Shown in pieces: positions 23,486 through 35,803 of a stretch of DNA of 64,000 nucleotides. The stretch spans positions 1-64,000 of the forward strand of contig NZ_JAUQSZ010000017.1 of the NCBI RefSeq assembly GCF_030580995.1, read 5' to 3'. Below the pieces are notes generated by a model, which saw only the letters and a program-made list of their open reading frames with translations, ran no database searches and was not told the origin of the DNA. The DNA comes from Sphingomonas immobilis (GTDB lineage: Bacteria > Pseudomonadota > Alphaproteobacteria > Sphingomonadales > Sphingomonadaceae). How positions within the stretch are numbered: the stretch's first letter is position 1; the number at the start of each line of letters is the position of its first letter. Made by a program: the position numbers and the translations under genes.

Positions 23486-25505
23486 GACGCGGATCGAGAA
23501 GCGGACGTCGTCGCGCGACGGGCGGCGCCGCTCGTCGCGCACGGCGAAGCGGATGTGGCGGCGGATCGGGCTGTTCGCCGTCATCGCGGGCATGGCCGCG
23601 CTCGCCGTGACCCTGTTCGCGATCAACGCGGCCAGACCGCATGCCGCCGACCCTGCGCTGGCGCGCGACGAGGTGCGGCAGAGCATCGCGCTGCTCGACG
23701 CCGGTAACTACAGCGCGGCGCGGCTGCACGCGCAGAACGCGGTGACCGCCGATCCGAAATGGGGCCTCGCCCACGCCCTGCTCGCGCGCACCTTCCTCGC
23801 GCTCGGCAATGGCGACGCGGCCGAGGGCGAGCTCGACCGTGCGACCGATGCGGGCTTCGATCCCGAGCGCGCGCACCATCTCTACGCGCATGCCTGGCTG
23901 TTGCAGGACGATGCCGATGCGGCGCTGACCGAGGCGGCCAAGGCACCGCCGCGCTATGCCGGTTATGCCGTGCGCATCGGCGCGCAGGCGCTGGCGGCGC
24001 AGGGCGACGTGCCGCGCGCGCAGCAGGTGCTGAGCGACATGCTCGACGCCAATCCGCGCGACGCCGCCGCCTGGGCCGATCTCGCGCAGATCCGCGCCGA
24101 CGCGGGCAATGGCGCGGGCGCGATCGACGCGGTCGGGCGCGCGCTCGCGATCGACGGCAACAACCTCGCGGCGTTGACGCTGCGCAGCGAGCTGGTGCGC
24201 GACCAATATGGCCTCACCGCGTCGCTGCCGTGGTTCGAGGCGGTGCTGAAACGCGACGCTTATTATTACGACGCGCTGATCGACTATGCCGCCACGCTCG
24301 GCGATGTCGGCCGCTATCAGGACATGCTGGAGGCGACGCGCAAGGCGCTGGCGGCGCGGCCGGGCAGCGCCGATGCCTATTACCTGCAGGCGGTGATGGC
24401 CGCGCGGGCGGGCAATTTCGACCTGTCGCGCACGCTGTTCGCGCGTGCCAAGCCGACCATCGGCGACACGCCGGGCGCGCTGCTGCTCGGCGGGACGCTG
24501 GCGTTCAAGGCGGGGGCGTACCAGCAGGCGATCGACCAGTGGCAGGCGCTGATCGACCAGCAGCCGATGAACCTGACGGCGCGGCGGCTGCTCGGCCTTG
24601 CGCTACTGAAATCGGGCGATGCGCGCGGGAGCCTCGATGCGCTGCGTCCGGCGGGGCTGCGCGGCGATGCCGACAGCTACACGCTGATGCTGATTGCGCG
24701 CGCGTTCGAACAGACGGGCGAGCGCGACTGGGCGGCGAAATATCTCGACCGCGCGGCGTGGCCCGCCGGATCGGGGGCCAGTCCGTTCGGGGTCGACGAC
24801 GATACGCCGACTCTGGCCGACGCGGTAAAGACCGCGCCCGACGAGCCGACCGCGCGGCTGAGCTATGTGCGCGGGCTGCTCGAATCGGGCGACCGCGACG
24901 AGGCGCTCGCACAGGCGCAGGCGATCGTGAAGATGATGCCGGGTGCGCCGACCGCCTATCTCGCGCTCGGCGATACGCTGGCGGCGCTGGGGCGCTACGG
25001 CGAGGCGGCGGCGGCGTATCGGAGTGCCGCCGGCCTGCGCTTCGACGAGCCGACGATGCTGCGGATGGTCGACGCGCTCGACCGCGCGGGGCAGCGCCAG
25101 GCGGCCCTCACCGCGCTGACGCTGTACCTCTCGCAGAACCCGCAGAGCATCGCCGCGCAGCGCATCGCCGCGCACTGGCAGATCGCGGGCGGCGAGTGGG
25201 ACGCGGCGATCGAGACGCTGGAGAACATCCGCCAGCAGACCGGCAGCCGCGACGTGGCCTTGCTGGTTGATCTGTCGGCGGCGTATCTGGGGGGCGACGA
25301 TGCCGATCCCGATACGGCGCTCGCCTATGCGAAAGCGGCGTACCGGCTCGCGCCGATGAACCCGGCGGCGGCGGACGCCTATGGCTGGGCGCTGCATCAG
25401 ACGGGGCGCGACGATCAGGCGTTGCAGTTGCTGCAGAAGGCGGTCGCGATCGCGCCGGGGAATGCGCAGGTTCGCGAGCATCTGGCGGCGGTGCGCAAGC
25501 CCTGA
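23469..25505 (+). CDS. prsT: PEP-CTERM system TPR-repeat protein PrsT
   Basis: The 678-residue protein is built of about 14-16 tetratricopeptide-like helix pairs (for example GNYSAARLHAQNAVTADPKWG and GRYGEAAAAYRSAAGLRFDEP). By position and content it is PrsT (TIGR02917). That family is usually annotated as a lipoprotein, but here a very basic N-terminus is followed by a plain membrane helix at about 34-52 (GLFAVIAGMAALAVTLFAI) with no lipobox, so it is probably anchored in the inner membrane with TPRs in the periplasm. It is also shorter than the roughly 900 residues usual for the family. The start is at ATG 23469 or ATG 23478; both lie inside the end of prsR, implying translational coupling. 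Confidence 0.85.
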   Translation: MTSMLETRIEKRTSSRDGRRRSSRTAKRMWRRIGLFAVIAGMAALAVTLFAINAARPHAADPALARDEVRQSIALLDAGNYSAARLHAQNAVTADPKWGLAHALLARTFLALGNGDAAEGELDRATDAGFDPERAHHLYAHAWLLQDDADAALTEAAKAPPRYAGYAVRIGAQALAAQGDVPRAQQVLSDMLDANPRDAAAWADLAQIRADAGNGAGAIDAVGRALAIDGNNLAALTLRSELVRDQYGLTASLPWFEAVLKRDAYYYDALIDYAATLGDVGRYQDMLEATRKALAARPGSADAYYLQAVMAARAGNFDLSRTLFARAKPTIGDTPGALLLGGTLAFKAGAYQQAIDQWQALIDQQPMNLTARRLLGLALLKSGDARGSLDALRPAGLRGDADSYTLMLIARAFEQTGERDWAAKYLDRAAWPAGSGASPFGVDDDTPTLADAVKTAPDEPTARLSYVRGLLESGDRDEALAQAQAIVKMMPGAPTAYLALGDTLAALGRYGEAAAAYRSAAGLRFDEPTMLRMVDALDRAGQRQAALTALTLYLSQNPQSIAAQRIAAHWQIAGGEWDAAIETLENIRQQTGSRDVALLVDLSAAYLGGDDADPDTALAYAKAAYRLAPMNPAAADAYGWALHQTGRDDQALQLLQKAVAIAPGNAQVREHLAAVRKP

Positions 25506-25508
25506 GAC

Positions 25509-25590
25509 CGATCGCCCTGAGCATGTCGAAGGGCTGTCCTTCTTTTCCGAAGAAGAAAGGGCAGGGCTTCGACAAGCTCAGCCCGAACGG
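25509..25590. repeat. Family A palindromic repeat, copy 2
   Basis: Arms CCGATCGCCCTGAGCATGTC and GACAAGCTCAGCCCGAACGG surround a variable middle. It begins just after the prsT stop and ends 12 bases before the start codon of the ATPase gene, so that gene's ribosome site (AAAGGAAG) is the first sequence after the repeat. Confidence 0.88.
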
Positions 25591-25602
25591 TAAAGGAAGC
25601 GC

Positions 25603-26436
25603 ATGACCGAATCTCCTTCCACAGCCGACCCCCTGGACCGTATCGCGGCGGCGCTGGAGCGGCTGTCGCCGCCGCGCCCGCAGCCCGCCGACCCGCTCGC
25701 GCATCCGGCCTATGTCTGGCGTGGCGGGGCGCTGACCGCAGCGCGCGCGTTCGCGCCGCAGCCGCTCGACGCGCTCTACGGGCTGGAGGCGCAGAAGGCC
25801 GCGCTGTTCGATACGCTCAGCCGGCTGGCGACGGGTGCTGCGGCGCACGACGTGCTGCTGTGGGGCGCGCGCGGGACGGGCAAGTCGGCGTTGGTCAAGG
25901 CGTGCGTCGGCGCGGTGCAACAGGCGGGCGGCAATCTCGCGCTGGTCGAGGTGCCGGGCGGCGGGCTCGACAGCCTGCCCGCGCTGTTCGCCGATATCGC
26001 CGGCGCCGCCCGCGCCTTCGCGATCTTCATCGACGATCTCGGCTTCGACGCGGCGAGCGACGCGCGCGCGCTGCGATCGATGCTCGACGGCGGGGCGGAG
26101 GCGCGGCCCGCCAACGCGCGGCTGTTCGTCACCTCGAACCGCCGCCACCTCGTGCCGCGAGACATCGAGGAGCAATCCTCCGCGATCAATCCGCGCGACG
26201 TGGTGGACGACAATCTCGCGCTGGCGGATCGATTCGGGCTGAGCCTCGGCTTCCATGTCATCGATCAGGACGCCTATCTCGCCATCGTGCGCGGCTATGC
26301 CGAGGCGCACGGCCTGCCCTTTGACGCGCAGGAGGCGGTGGGGTGGGCGACCAGGCGCGGCAGCCGGTCGGGGCGCGTAGCCTGGCATTATATCGTTGAT
26401 CTTGCAGGACGAAACGGGCGGGCGCTGGCGGAATGA
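25603..26436 (+). CDS. DUF815-family AAA+ ATP-binding protein
   Basis: This 277-residue cytoplasmic protein matches the DUF815 group of AAA+-like ATPases. The Walker A is GARGTGKS at about residues 88-95, the Walker B-like segment is FAIFIDDLGFD, and the sensor region is RLFVTSNRRHLVPRDIEE. The N-terminal 'ALERLSPPRPQPADPLAHPAY' and the end 'SRSGRVAWHYIVDLAGR' are conserved features of alphaproteobacterial members. The biological role is unknown. It follows prsT on the same strand but is separated by a 97-base gap holding a family A repeat, so a functional tie to the PEP-CTERM genes should not be assumed. Confidence 0.88.
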   Translation: MTESPSTADPLDRIAAALERLSPPRPQPADPLAHPAYVWRGGALTAARAFAPQPLDALYGLEAQKAALFDTLSRLATGAAAHDVLLWGARGTGKSALVKACVGAVQQAGGNLALVEVPGGGLDSLPALFADIAGAARAFAIFIDDLGFDAASDARALRSMLDGGAEARPANARLFVTSNRRHLVPRDIEEQSSAINPRDVVDDNLALADRFGLSLGFHVIDQDAYLAIVRGYAEAHGLPFDAQEAVGWATRRGSRSGRVAWHYIVDLAGRNGRALAE

Positions 26437-26640
26437 CGACGCTCTAGAGTGATAGCTCGCTTGACAGATTGACGCCTGAATCGAAAATGTAAGGCGCGAT
26501 CGTTTCCAAAATTGCACCGATCGCGAACGCGCATCGCGGTTGCCCGCAAGGCCGCGTTTCGATGGAGGTAGCCGGCGATAAGAAAGAGCGACGGCGACTG
26601 TCGCAGATCGGCGGCGTGTAGGACAGTGGCCTTGTTTGCC

Positions 26641-26662
26641 CTCTCCCGCCTTCGCGGGAGAG
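26641..26662. repeat. Family B palindrome
   Basis: CTCTCCCGCCTTCGCGGGAGAG is a perfect palindrome with a CTTC core. Confidence 0.8.
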
Positions 26663-26762
26663 GCTACGGAGACTTGGTCCGCATTCTTCATGCGGGCCTA
26701 GTCGTAGTCGGTGAGGGTCTTCTTCTTTTCGCCGACCACGCGAAGAAGAAGACCCTCCCCTG

Positions 26763-26786
26763 CCCCTCCCGCGAAGGCGGGAGGGG
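26763..26786. repeat. Family B palindrome
   Basis: CCCCTCCCGCGAAGGC followed by GGGAGGGG forms a hairpin of the same design, in the opposite orientation to the copy at 26641. Together they bracket the 15-base stem at 26713-26757, giving a compound element of about 150 bases. Confidence 0.8.
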
Positions 26787-26810
26787 GGAAGAAGGTGGCG
26801 TCGGCGAAAC

Positions 26811-28598
<1,788 letters not shown>

Positions 28599-28665
28599 AG
28601 GCGTGCGCCCCTAACGCCTTAGCGCAGCTAAAGCGAGGGCCACGCGCACGCCCGGCCGCCCTTCC

Positions 28666-28697
28666 CCGTTCGTCCTGAGGAGGAACGCGCGAAAGGG
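28666..28697. repeat. Partial family A repeat
   Basis: CCGTTCGTCCTGAGGAGGAA resembles only the left arm of family A, and no matching right arm follows. It is probably a decayed or half copy in the divergent uup/PepSY intergenic region. Confidence 0.4.
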
Positions 28698-28760
28698 TAT
28701 CGGCCGTTACTGAACACCAAGCGCCCTTCCCATTCATAGGCTATTCAACGCACCCCCCCT

Positions 28761-29078
28761 ATGCGACACCCCATGAAGATGCCCGTCGCCCTAGCATTCT
28801 CCCTGTTGTTCGCCGCCGCCTCTGCGCCTCCCGCGGATGCCGGGGAGCAGCGCCGCGACCAGCGCGAGGCGTTCGATGCGCGCCGGCAGGGCCGCATCCT
28901 GCCGCTGCGCGAGATCGAGCAGCGCGTCGTGCCGAGCATGCCGGGCAGCCAGTATCTCGGCTTCGACTTCGAGGCCGAAACGGCCATTTACACGCTCAAG
29001 TTCGTGCGCGATGGCGTCGTCATCTGGGTCGAGGTGGATGGCCGCTCGGGGCAGGTCGTCGGCCGCACCGGGCGCTGA
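28761..29078 (+). CDS. Exported PepSY-like protein next to a two-component system
   Basis: The precursor of about 105 residues has a signal peptide ending near ASAPPADAG. The mature part, ILPLREIEQRVVPSMPGSQYLG..YTLKFVRDGVVIWVEVDGRSGQVV, is the beta-alpha-beta pattern of a single PepSY domain, thought to bind or inhibit proteins in the periplasm. The start could be ATG 28761 or ATG 28773; neither has a clear Shine-Dalgarno site. It lies 23 bases before the response regulator gene and is likely in its operon. PepSY genes often sit beside PhoPQ-like systems, so it may be a sensor accessory or a regulated product. Confidence 0.78.
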   Translation: MRHPMKMPVALAFSLLFAAASAPPADAGEQRRDQREAFDARRQGRILPLREIEQRVVPSMPGSQYLGFDFEAETAIYTLKFVRDGVVIWVEVDGRSGQVVGRTGR

Positions 29079-29101
29079 GCGAGAATAGCAAGGGGACTGA
29101 C

Positions 29102-29764
29102 ATGCGCGTTCTGATCGTCGAGGACGAACCGAATCTGGGCCAGCAGCTGAAGAACACGCTCGAAGGCGCGGGCTATGCCATCGACCTCGCGACCGATGGC
29201 GAGGAGGGGCATTTCCTCGGCTCCACCGAGAATTACGACGCGGTCGTGCTTGATCTCGGCCTGCCCGAGGTGGACGGGCTGACCGTGCTCGACCGCTGGC
29301 GCAAGGAGGGCAAGACGATGCCCGTCCTCGTGCTGACGGCGCGCGACAGCTGGTCCGACAAGGTCGCCGGGCTTGACGCAGGCGCCGACGATTATGTCGC
29401 CAAGCCGTTCCAGTCGGAAGAGCTGATCGCGCGGCTGCGCGCGCTGATCCGCCGCGCATCGGGCAATGCCTCGTCGGAGCTGACGGCGGGCGACGTGCGG
29501 CTCGACACGCGCAGCGGCAAGGTGACGCTGGCGGGCGAGCCGGTGAAGCTGACCGCGCAGGAGTATAAGCTGCTCAGCTATCTGCTGCATCACAAGGGCA
29601 AGGTGGTGAGCCGCACCGAGCTGATCGAGCATATCTACGACCAGGATTTCGACCGCGATTCGAACACGATCGAGGTGTTCGTCACGCGCATCCGCAAGAA
29701 GCTTGGGCAGGATGTGATCACCACGATCCGGGGGCTGGGGTACAGCCTCGAAGAGCCTGCATAA
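29102..29764 (+). CDS. OmpR/PhoP-type response regulator
   Basis: This 220-residue transcription factor has an N-terminal receiver (acidic pocket VEDE; phosphorylation site Asp51 in VVLDLGLPEVDG; switch Lys in YVAKPFQSEEL) and a C-terminal winged helix (LTAQEYKLLSYLLHHKGKVV...FVTRIRKKLGQD). The whole length resembles PhoP/QseB-group regulators. A good ribosome site (AAGGGG) precedes ATG 29102. It is paired with the histidine kinase downstream; the family A repeat at 29781-29868 falls between them. Its target genes are not visible. Confidence 0.93.
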   Translation: MRVLIVEDEPNLGQQLKNTLEGAGYAIDLATDGEEGHFLGSTENYDAVVLDLGLPEVDGLTVLDRWRKEGKTMPVLVLTARDSWSDKVAGLDAGADDYVAKPFQSEELIARLRALIRRASGNASSELTAGDVRLDTRSGKVTLAGEPVKLTAQEYKLLSYLLHHKGKVVSRTELIEHIYDQDFDRDSNTIEVFVTRIRKKLGQDVITTIRGLGYSLEEPA

Positions 29765-29780
29765 GATGACTCGCTCTTTC

Positions 29781-29868
29781 CCGTTCGGGCTGAGCCTGTC
29801 GAAGCCCTGTCCTTCTTTCTGACGATGGCAGAAGAAGGACAGCCCTTCGACAAGCTCAGGGCGAACGG
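29781..29868. repeat. Family A palindromic repeat, copy 3, between regulator and kinase
   Basis: Arms CCGTTCGGGCTGAGCCTGTC and GACAAGCTCAGGGCGAACGG are identical to copy 1. If the kinase started at the first ATG (29825), its N-terminus would be repeat-encoded (PFDKLRANG). Confidence 0.92.
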
Positions 29869-29905
29869 TGGTGTAGCCGCGTCACCCCCCACCCCGCACC
29901 CGCGC

Positions 29906-31243
29906 GTGCGGACGACGGGATCGCTGTCGCGCCGCATGATCGTGATCGCGGCGGCGTGGATCCTGCTGCTGCTGGCCGGTGGCGGTTTCGCGCTGGACCG
30001 GGTGCTGAGCGCCGCCGTCACGCGCAATGCCGACGACCAGCTCGAATATGTCCTCAACGCGCTGATCCTCGCGTCGCAGATCGATGGCGAGGGGCAGGTG
30101 ATGTTCACGCGCGAAGCCGCCGACCAGCGGTTTCTGGAGCCCAATTCGGGGCTTTACTGGCAGGTCAGCGCGCCGGGGCAGGAGCCGTTTCCGTCGCGAT
30201 CCTTGTGGGACCGGCGGCTGGCCTACGGCGGCAAGCACAACGACCTCGGCGTGCATTATTACGACAGCAAGCAATTCCGCGACGAGGCACTGCGCATCGT
30301 CGAGCGCGACGTGCAACTGCCGGGGTCCAAGGTGCGCTGGCGTTTCCAGGTCGCGCAGACGCGCGCGGGGCTGGACGAGCAGATCAAGGTGCTGCGCAGC
30401 ACGATCTTCAAGAGCTTCGCGATGCTCGGCCTCGGGCTGTTCGTGCTGGCGATCCTGCAGACCTTCTACGGCCTGTGGCCGCTGCGCAAGGTGCGCGAGG
30501 AGATCGCGCGGATGCGCGCGGGCAAGGCGCGACAGGTCGAGCGCGCGATGCCCAACGAAGTCGCGCCGATGGTCGAGGAGCTCAATGCGCTGATCGACCA
30601 TAACGAGCGCCAGGCGGAAGAAGCGCGCCGCCACGCCGGCAACCTCGCCCATGCGCTCAAGACGCCGCTGACGGTCATCATGAACGCCGCCACCGCGCAG
30701 AGCGAGGATCTTGCCGAGACGGTGATCCGCGAGGCGCGGACGATGCGGCGGCAGGTCGATCATCACCTCGCCCGCGCGCGCGCCGTGGGGCGGCGCGGAT
30801 CGGCGCACAGCCGCGCCGACGTGTGGCCGAGCCTCGAATCGGTCGAGCGCGCGGTGTCGCGGCTCTATCGCCACGTCCGCTTCGACGCCGACGGGCCGAA
30901 GGATCTGCAGGTTCATGTCGAGCGGCAGGATCTCGACGAGATGCTCGGCAACCTGATCGAGAATGCCGCCAAATACGGTGGCGGCAGCGTGTTCGTGACG
31001 GTGCGGGCGCTGGCCGGCTTCGTCGAATTCCTGATCGAGGACGACGGCGCGGGCATCCCCGAGGAGCAGCGCGTGCGCATCTTCGATCGCGGCGTGCGGC
31101 TCGACACCGGCAAGCCCGGCACCGGGCTCGGCATGGCGATCGTGCGCGACGTGGCGGAGATCTACGAGGGCACGGTCAGCCTCGAGGAGAGCGAGGATCT
31201 CGGCGGGTTGCTCGTGCGGCTGCGGTTGCCCGCCGCCAACTGA
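29906..31243 (+). CDS. PhoQ-like sensor histidine kinase
   Basis: The membrane kinase has an N-terminal helix (MIVIAAAWILLLLAGGGFAL), a periplasmic domain of about 120 residues, and a second helix (SFAMLGLGLFVLAILQTFYG). It then has a HAMP-like linker, the H-box NLAHALKTPLTVIMNAA with the phospho-His, the N-box LGNLIENAAKYGG and the G-boxes DDGAGIP and GTGLGMAIVRDVAEIY. I place the start at GTG 29906 (then RTTGSLSRRM); alternatives are ATG 29825, whose first residues are encoded by the family A repeat, and ATG 29936. None has a clear ribosome site. It pairs with the response regulator at 29102. Confidence 0.9.
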   Translation: MRTTGSLSRRMIVIAAAWILLLLAGGGFALDRVLSAAVTRNADDQLEYVLNALILASQIDGEGQVMFTREAADQRFLEPNSGLYWQVSAPGQEPFPSRSLWDRRLAYGGKHNDLGVHYYDSKQFRDEALRIVERDVQLPGSKVRWRFQVAQTRAGLDEQIKVLRSTIFKSFAMLGLGLFVLAILQTFYGLWPLRKVREEIARMRAGKARQVERAMPNEVAPMVEELNALIDHNERQAEEARRHAGNLAHALKTPLTVIMNAATAQSEDLAETVIREARTMRRQVDHHLARARAVGRRGSAHSRADVWPSLESVERAVSRLYRHVRFDADGPKDLQVHVERQDLDEMLGNLIENAAKYGGGSVFVTVRALAGFVEFLIEDDGAGIPEEQRVRIFDRGVRLDTGKPGTGLGMAIVRDVAEIYEGTVSLEESEDLGGLLVRLRLPAAN

Positions 31244-31259
31244 TCCCGGCTCCTTGTTT

Positions 31260-31336
31260 CCGTTCGCACTGAGCCTGTCGAAGTGCTGTTCTTTCTTCGT
31301 GCCAAGACAGGGCTTCGACAAGCTCAGCCCGAACGG
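31260..31336. repeat. Family A palindromic repeat, copy 4
   Basis: Left arm CCGTTCGCACTGAGCCTGTC, right arm GACAAGCTCAGCCCGAACGG. It fills most of the space between the convergent kinase and monooxygenase genes. A transcript end here would carry the hairpin. Confidence 0.9.
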
Positions 31337-31348
31337 ATTTGTGCGGCG

Positions 31349-32347
31349 TTACGCCGCGACCTTCAGATCCTGCATCACGGCCGCCGCGATCTCCAGGCTG
31401 CGCTTGCGGGCGTCGTGATCGAACATCATGCTCGTCAGCATCAGCTCGTCGACGCCGGTGCGCTCGATGAAATCCCCGACGCCGCGCGCGACGGTGGCAG
31501 GCGCGCCGATCGCCGAGCATTGCAGCACGTGCGAGAGCAAAGCGTTGCCCTGTACGCCCAAAGTCTCGCGATAGCCGCGCACCGGCGGCGGCAGGCGGCC
31601 CGGCGTGCCGGTGCGCAGCGCGACGAACGCCTGCTGCTGCGAGCTGGCGAGATATTCCGCCTCCTCGTCCGTATCGGCGGTGATGACGTTGAAGCCCGCC
31701 ATCAGATACGGCTTGTCGAGCACCGCCGAGGGTTTGAAGTCGCGTCGGTAGATATGGATCGCATCCATCAGCGAATCCGGGGCAAAATGCGAGGCGAAGG
31801 CATAGGGCAGACCCAGCATCGCCGCGAGCTGCGCGCCGAAGGTGCTGGAGCCGAGGATCCACAGATCGACCTTCGCGCCCGCGCCCGGCGTGGCGGAAAT
31901 GCCGGTCTGGCCGTCATCGGCGAAATAGCTCTGCAGCTCGAGCACGTCGCGCGGGAAGGCGTTGGGATCGCTCTGCAGCGTGCGGCGCATCGCCTGCGCA
32001 ACGCGCTGGTCCGATCCCGGCGCGCGGCCGAGGCCGAGGTCGATGCGGCCCGGAAACAGCGCGTCGAGCGTGCCGAACTGCTCCGCGATCAGCAAAGGCG
32101 CGTGATTGGGCAGCATGATGCCGCCCGCCCCGACGCGGATCGTCTCCGTCGCGGCGGCGACATGGCCGAGCACGACCGCGGTAGCGGCGCTGGCGATGCC
32201 AGGCATGCCGTGATGCTCCGCCGTCCAGTAGCGCGTGAAGCCGAGGCGTTCGGCATGTTTCGCCAGATCGGCGGCATTGGCGAGCGACTGCGCGACGCTG
32301 CCGCCCTGCACGACGGGGACGAGATCGAGGAGGGAATATGGGGTCAT
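31349..32347 (-). CDS. Luciferase-like monooxygenase (LLM-class flavin-dependent oxidoreductase, MsnO8-like)
   Basis: The 332-residue (beta/alpha)8 flavin enzyme has MTPYSLLDLVPVVQGG at the start, then FTRYWTAEHHGMPGIASAATAV (typical 'AEHH' segment), VGAGGIMLPNHAPLLIAEQFGTLDALFPGRIDLGLGRAPGSD and WILGSSTFGAQLAA. These mark the bacterial LLM group with MsnO8-type architecture, which uses FMNH2 and oxygen on an unknown substrate. The start at ATG 32347 fits the family. A longer frame upstream is spurious. It is convergent with the kinase gene and has no metabolic partner nearby. Confidence 0.88.
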   Translation of the reverse strand: MTPYSLLDLVPVVQGGSVAQSLANAADLAKHAERLGFTRYWTAEHHGMPGIASAATAVVLGHVAAATETIRVGAGGIMLPNHAPLLIAEQFGTLDALFPGRIDLGLGRAPGSDQRVAQAMRRTLQSDPNAFPRDVLELQSYFADDGQTGISATPGAGAKVDLWILGSSTFGAQLAAMLGLPYAFASHFAPDSLMDAIHIYRRDFKPSAVLDKPYLMAGFNVITADTDEEAEYLASSQQQAFVALRTGTPGRLPPPVRGYRETLGVQGNALLSHVLQCSAIGAPATVARGVGDFIERTGVDELMLTSMMFDHDARKRSLEIAAAVMQDLKVAA

Positions 32348-32408
32348 GCGAGCGAATGTGGGGCGGCGATGGGCGCAACGCCAGCCCCGATCTCGCACCG
32401 GAAGCGCC

Positions 32409-32714
32409 TCAGCTGCGGTTGATCGCCTGCTGCGCGAGTGCCGCCTCGACGGCGGCAAGGCCCTCGATGCTTTCGATCGCGCGGTCGAGCGGCCGTCCGA
32501 GGCCGGCCTGATCCGTGTTGAGGAAGGTCATCGCGGCACCGGCCGGCAGGGATCGCAGCGCCGCGGAGACGACGCGCCCCTGCCGTGCGGCCTGATCGGC
32601 GGAGAGCCGGGGCTGGTCCTTGCGATGGCCGAACTGCCGCCGCGCGGGCGATTTCTTCTCGTACAGCGACGGCTCTTCGGCGGTGTCCGCAGTGGCGGCG
32701 GGATCGGCCGGCAT
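32409..32714 (-). CDS. Small hypothetical protein (101 residues)
   Basis: I do not recognise the family. The first half is polar and charged (SLYEKKSPARRQFGHRKDQPRLSADQ) and probably disordered. The second half contains SAALRSLPAGAAMTFLNTDQAGLGRPLDRAIESIEGLAAVEAALAQ, split here by a Gly-rich turn, and looks helical. There is no signal peptide or membrane segment. The start codon overlaps the stop of the 41-residue gene upstream (TGATG), a strong sign of real, coupled translation. It belongs to a cluster of three short genes on this strand. Confidence 0.55.
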   Translation of the reverse strand: MPADPAATADTAEEPSLYEKKSPARRQFGHRKDQPRLSADQAARQGRVVSAALRSLPAGAAMTFLNTDQAGLGRPLDRAIESIEGLAAVEAALAQQAINRS

Positions 32715-32839
32715 CAGTTGCTCTTGTTCTGCGTGAGCTTGACCGCGTTCTTGTCGACGGTCAGCGGCGTGGTGGCCTTGGCCTCCACCTTCTTGGGTTT
32801 GCGCACTTCCTTGTTTCCGCGCTTCTGGGCCTTCGCCAT
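32714..32839 (-). CDS. 41-residue basic protein
   Basis: The protein starts MAKAQKRGNKEVRKPKK and ends KLTQNKSN, with about 12 Lys/Arg residues in 41. Similar short 'NKEVRKPKK' proteins occur in many alphaproteobacteria, with no known function; nucleic-acid or ribosome binding is conceivable from the charge alone. A possible ribosome site (GGAACG) lies before ATG 32839. Its TGA overlaps the next start codon (TGATG). Confidence 0.6.
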   Translation of the reverse strand: MAKAQKRGNKEVRKPKKVEAKATTPLTVDKNAVKLTQNKSN

Positions 32840-32893
32840 GAGACGTTCCTTCGTGATGGTGGAAAATCGGCGAGCACCGGGCCCGCCGCCGGA

Positions 32894-33112
32894 TCAGGCG
32901 CGGCGGCTCATGAAGGCGGTGCGCGCGACGGTGCCGGTGATGATGCTGGTGCGGAACGCCTTGGCGATCACCGCGGTGTCGTCCGCATTGTTCAGGACGA
33001 CGCGGGTGCCGCCGGCGGGCAGCGCCTCGATCGCGCTGATCGCGACCTTGTGGCGCGTACACATGGCGGCGACTTCGGCTTGCGTGACGGTGAGATTGAT
33101 GGCGCGAGACAT
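32894..33112 (-). CDS. Small hypothetical protein (72 residues)
   Basis: The protein MSRAINLTVTQAEVAAMCTR... is of no recognised family. It has mixed alpha/beta character: a TQAEVAAMC helix, a TRVVLNNADDTAVIAKAF segment with a beta strand and helix, and a basic end (FMSRRA). It lacks a signal peptide. It lies 54 bases upstream of the 41-residue gene on the same strand with a plausible ribosome site (AAAAGAGGGG region), so the three small genes may form one transcript. It could be a small regulatory or DNA-binding protein; the sequence does not decide. Confidence 0.5.
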   Translation of the reverse strand: MSRAINLTVTQAEVAAMCTRHKVAISAIEALPAGGTRVVLNNADDTAVIAKAFRTSIITGTVARTAFMSRRA

Positions 33113-33241
33113 GCAGACCCCTCTTTTCGAGCGGGAGCATATCGTCTCTCAGTCACGCCATGCCCGGAGCTTTGGCGCGATGGACCCTATATGGTGACGC
33201 CGTAACGATCCGCAACGCGCGCCGCCGGATATATTCCGTCG

Positions 33242-35803
<2,562 letters not shown>

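Larger units (their letters stand above)
26437..26810. other. 374-base region without a gene, rich in hairpins
   Basis: Visible elements are a TTGACA at 26461, with only a weak -10 about 17-19 bases later; a perfect CGCGATCG (26495-26502) / CGATCGCG (26518-26525) stem; family B palindromes at 26641-26662 and 26763-26786; and a 15-base perfect stem GAGGGTCTTCTTCTT (26713-26727) with AAGAAGAAGACCCTC (26743-26757). Short open frames here are translations of the repeats. A small RNA is possible but not shown. Confidence 0.5.
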
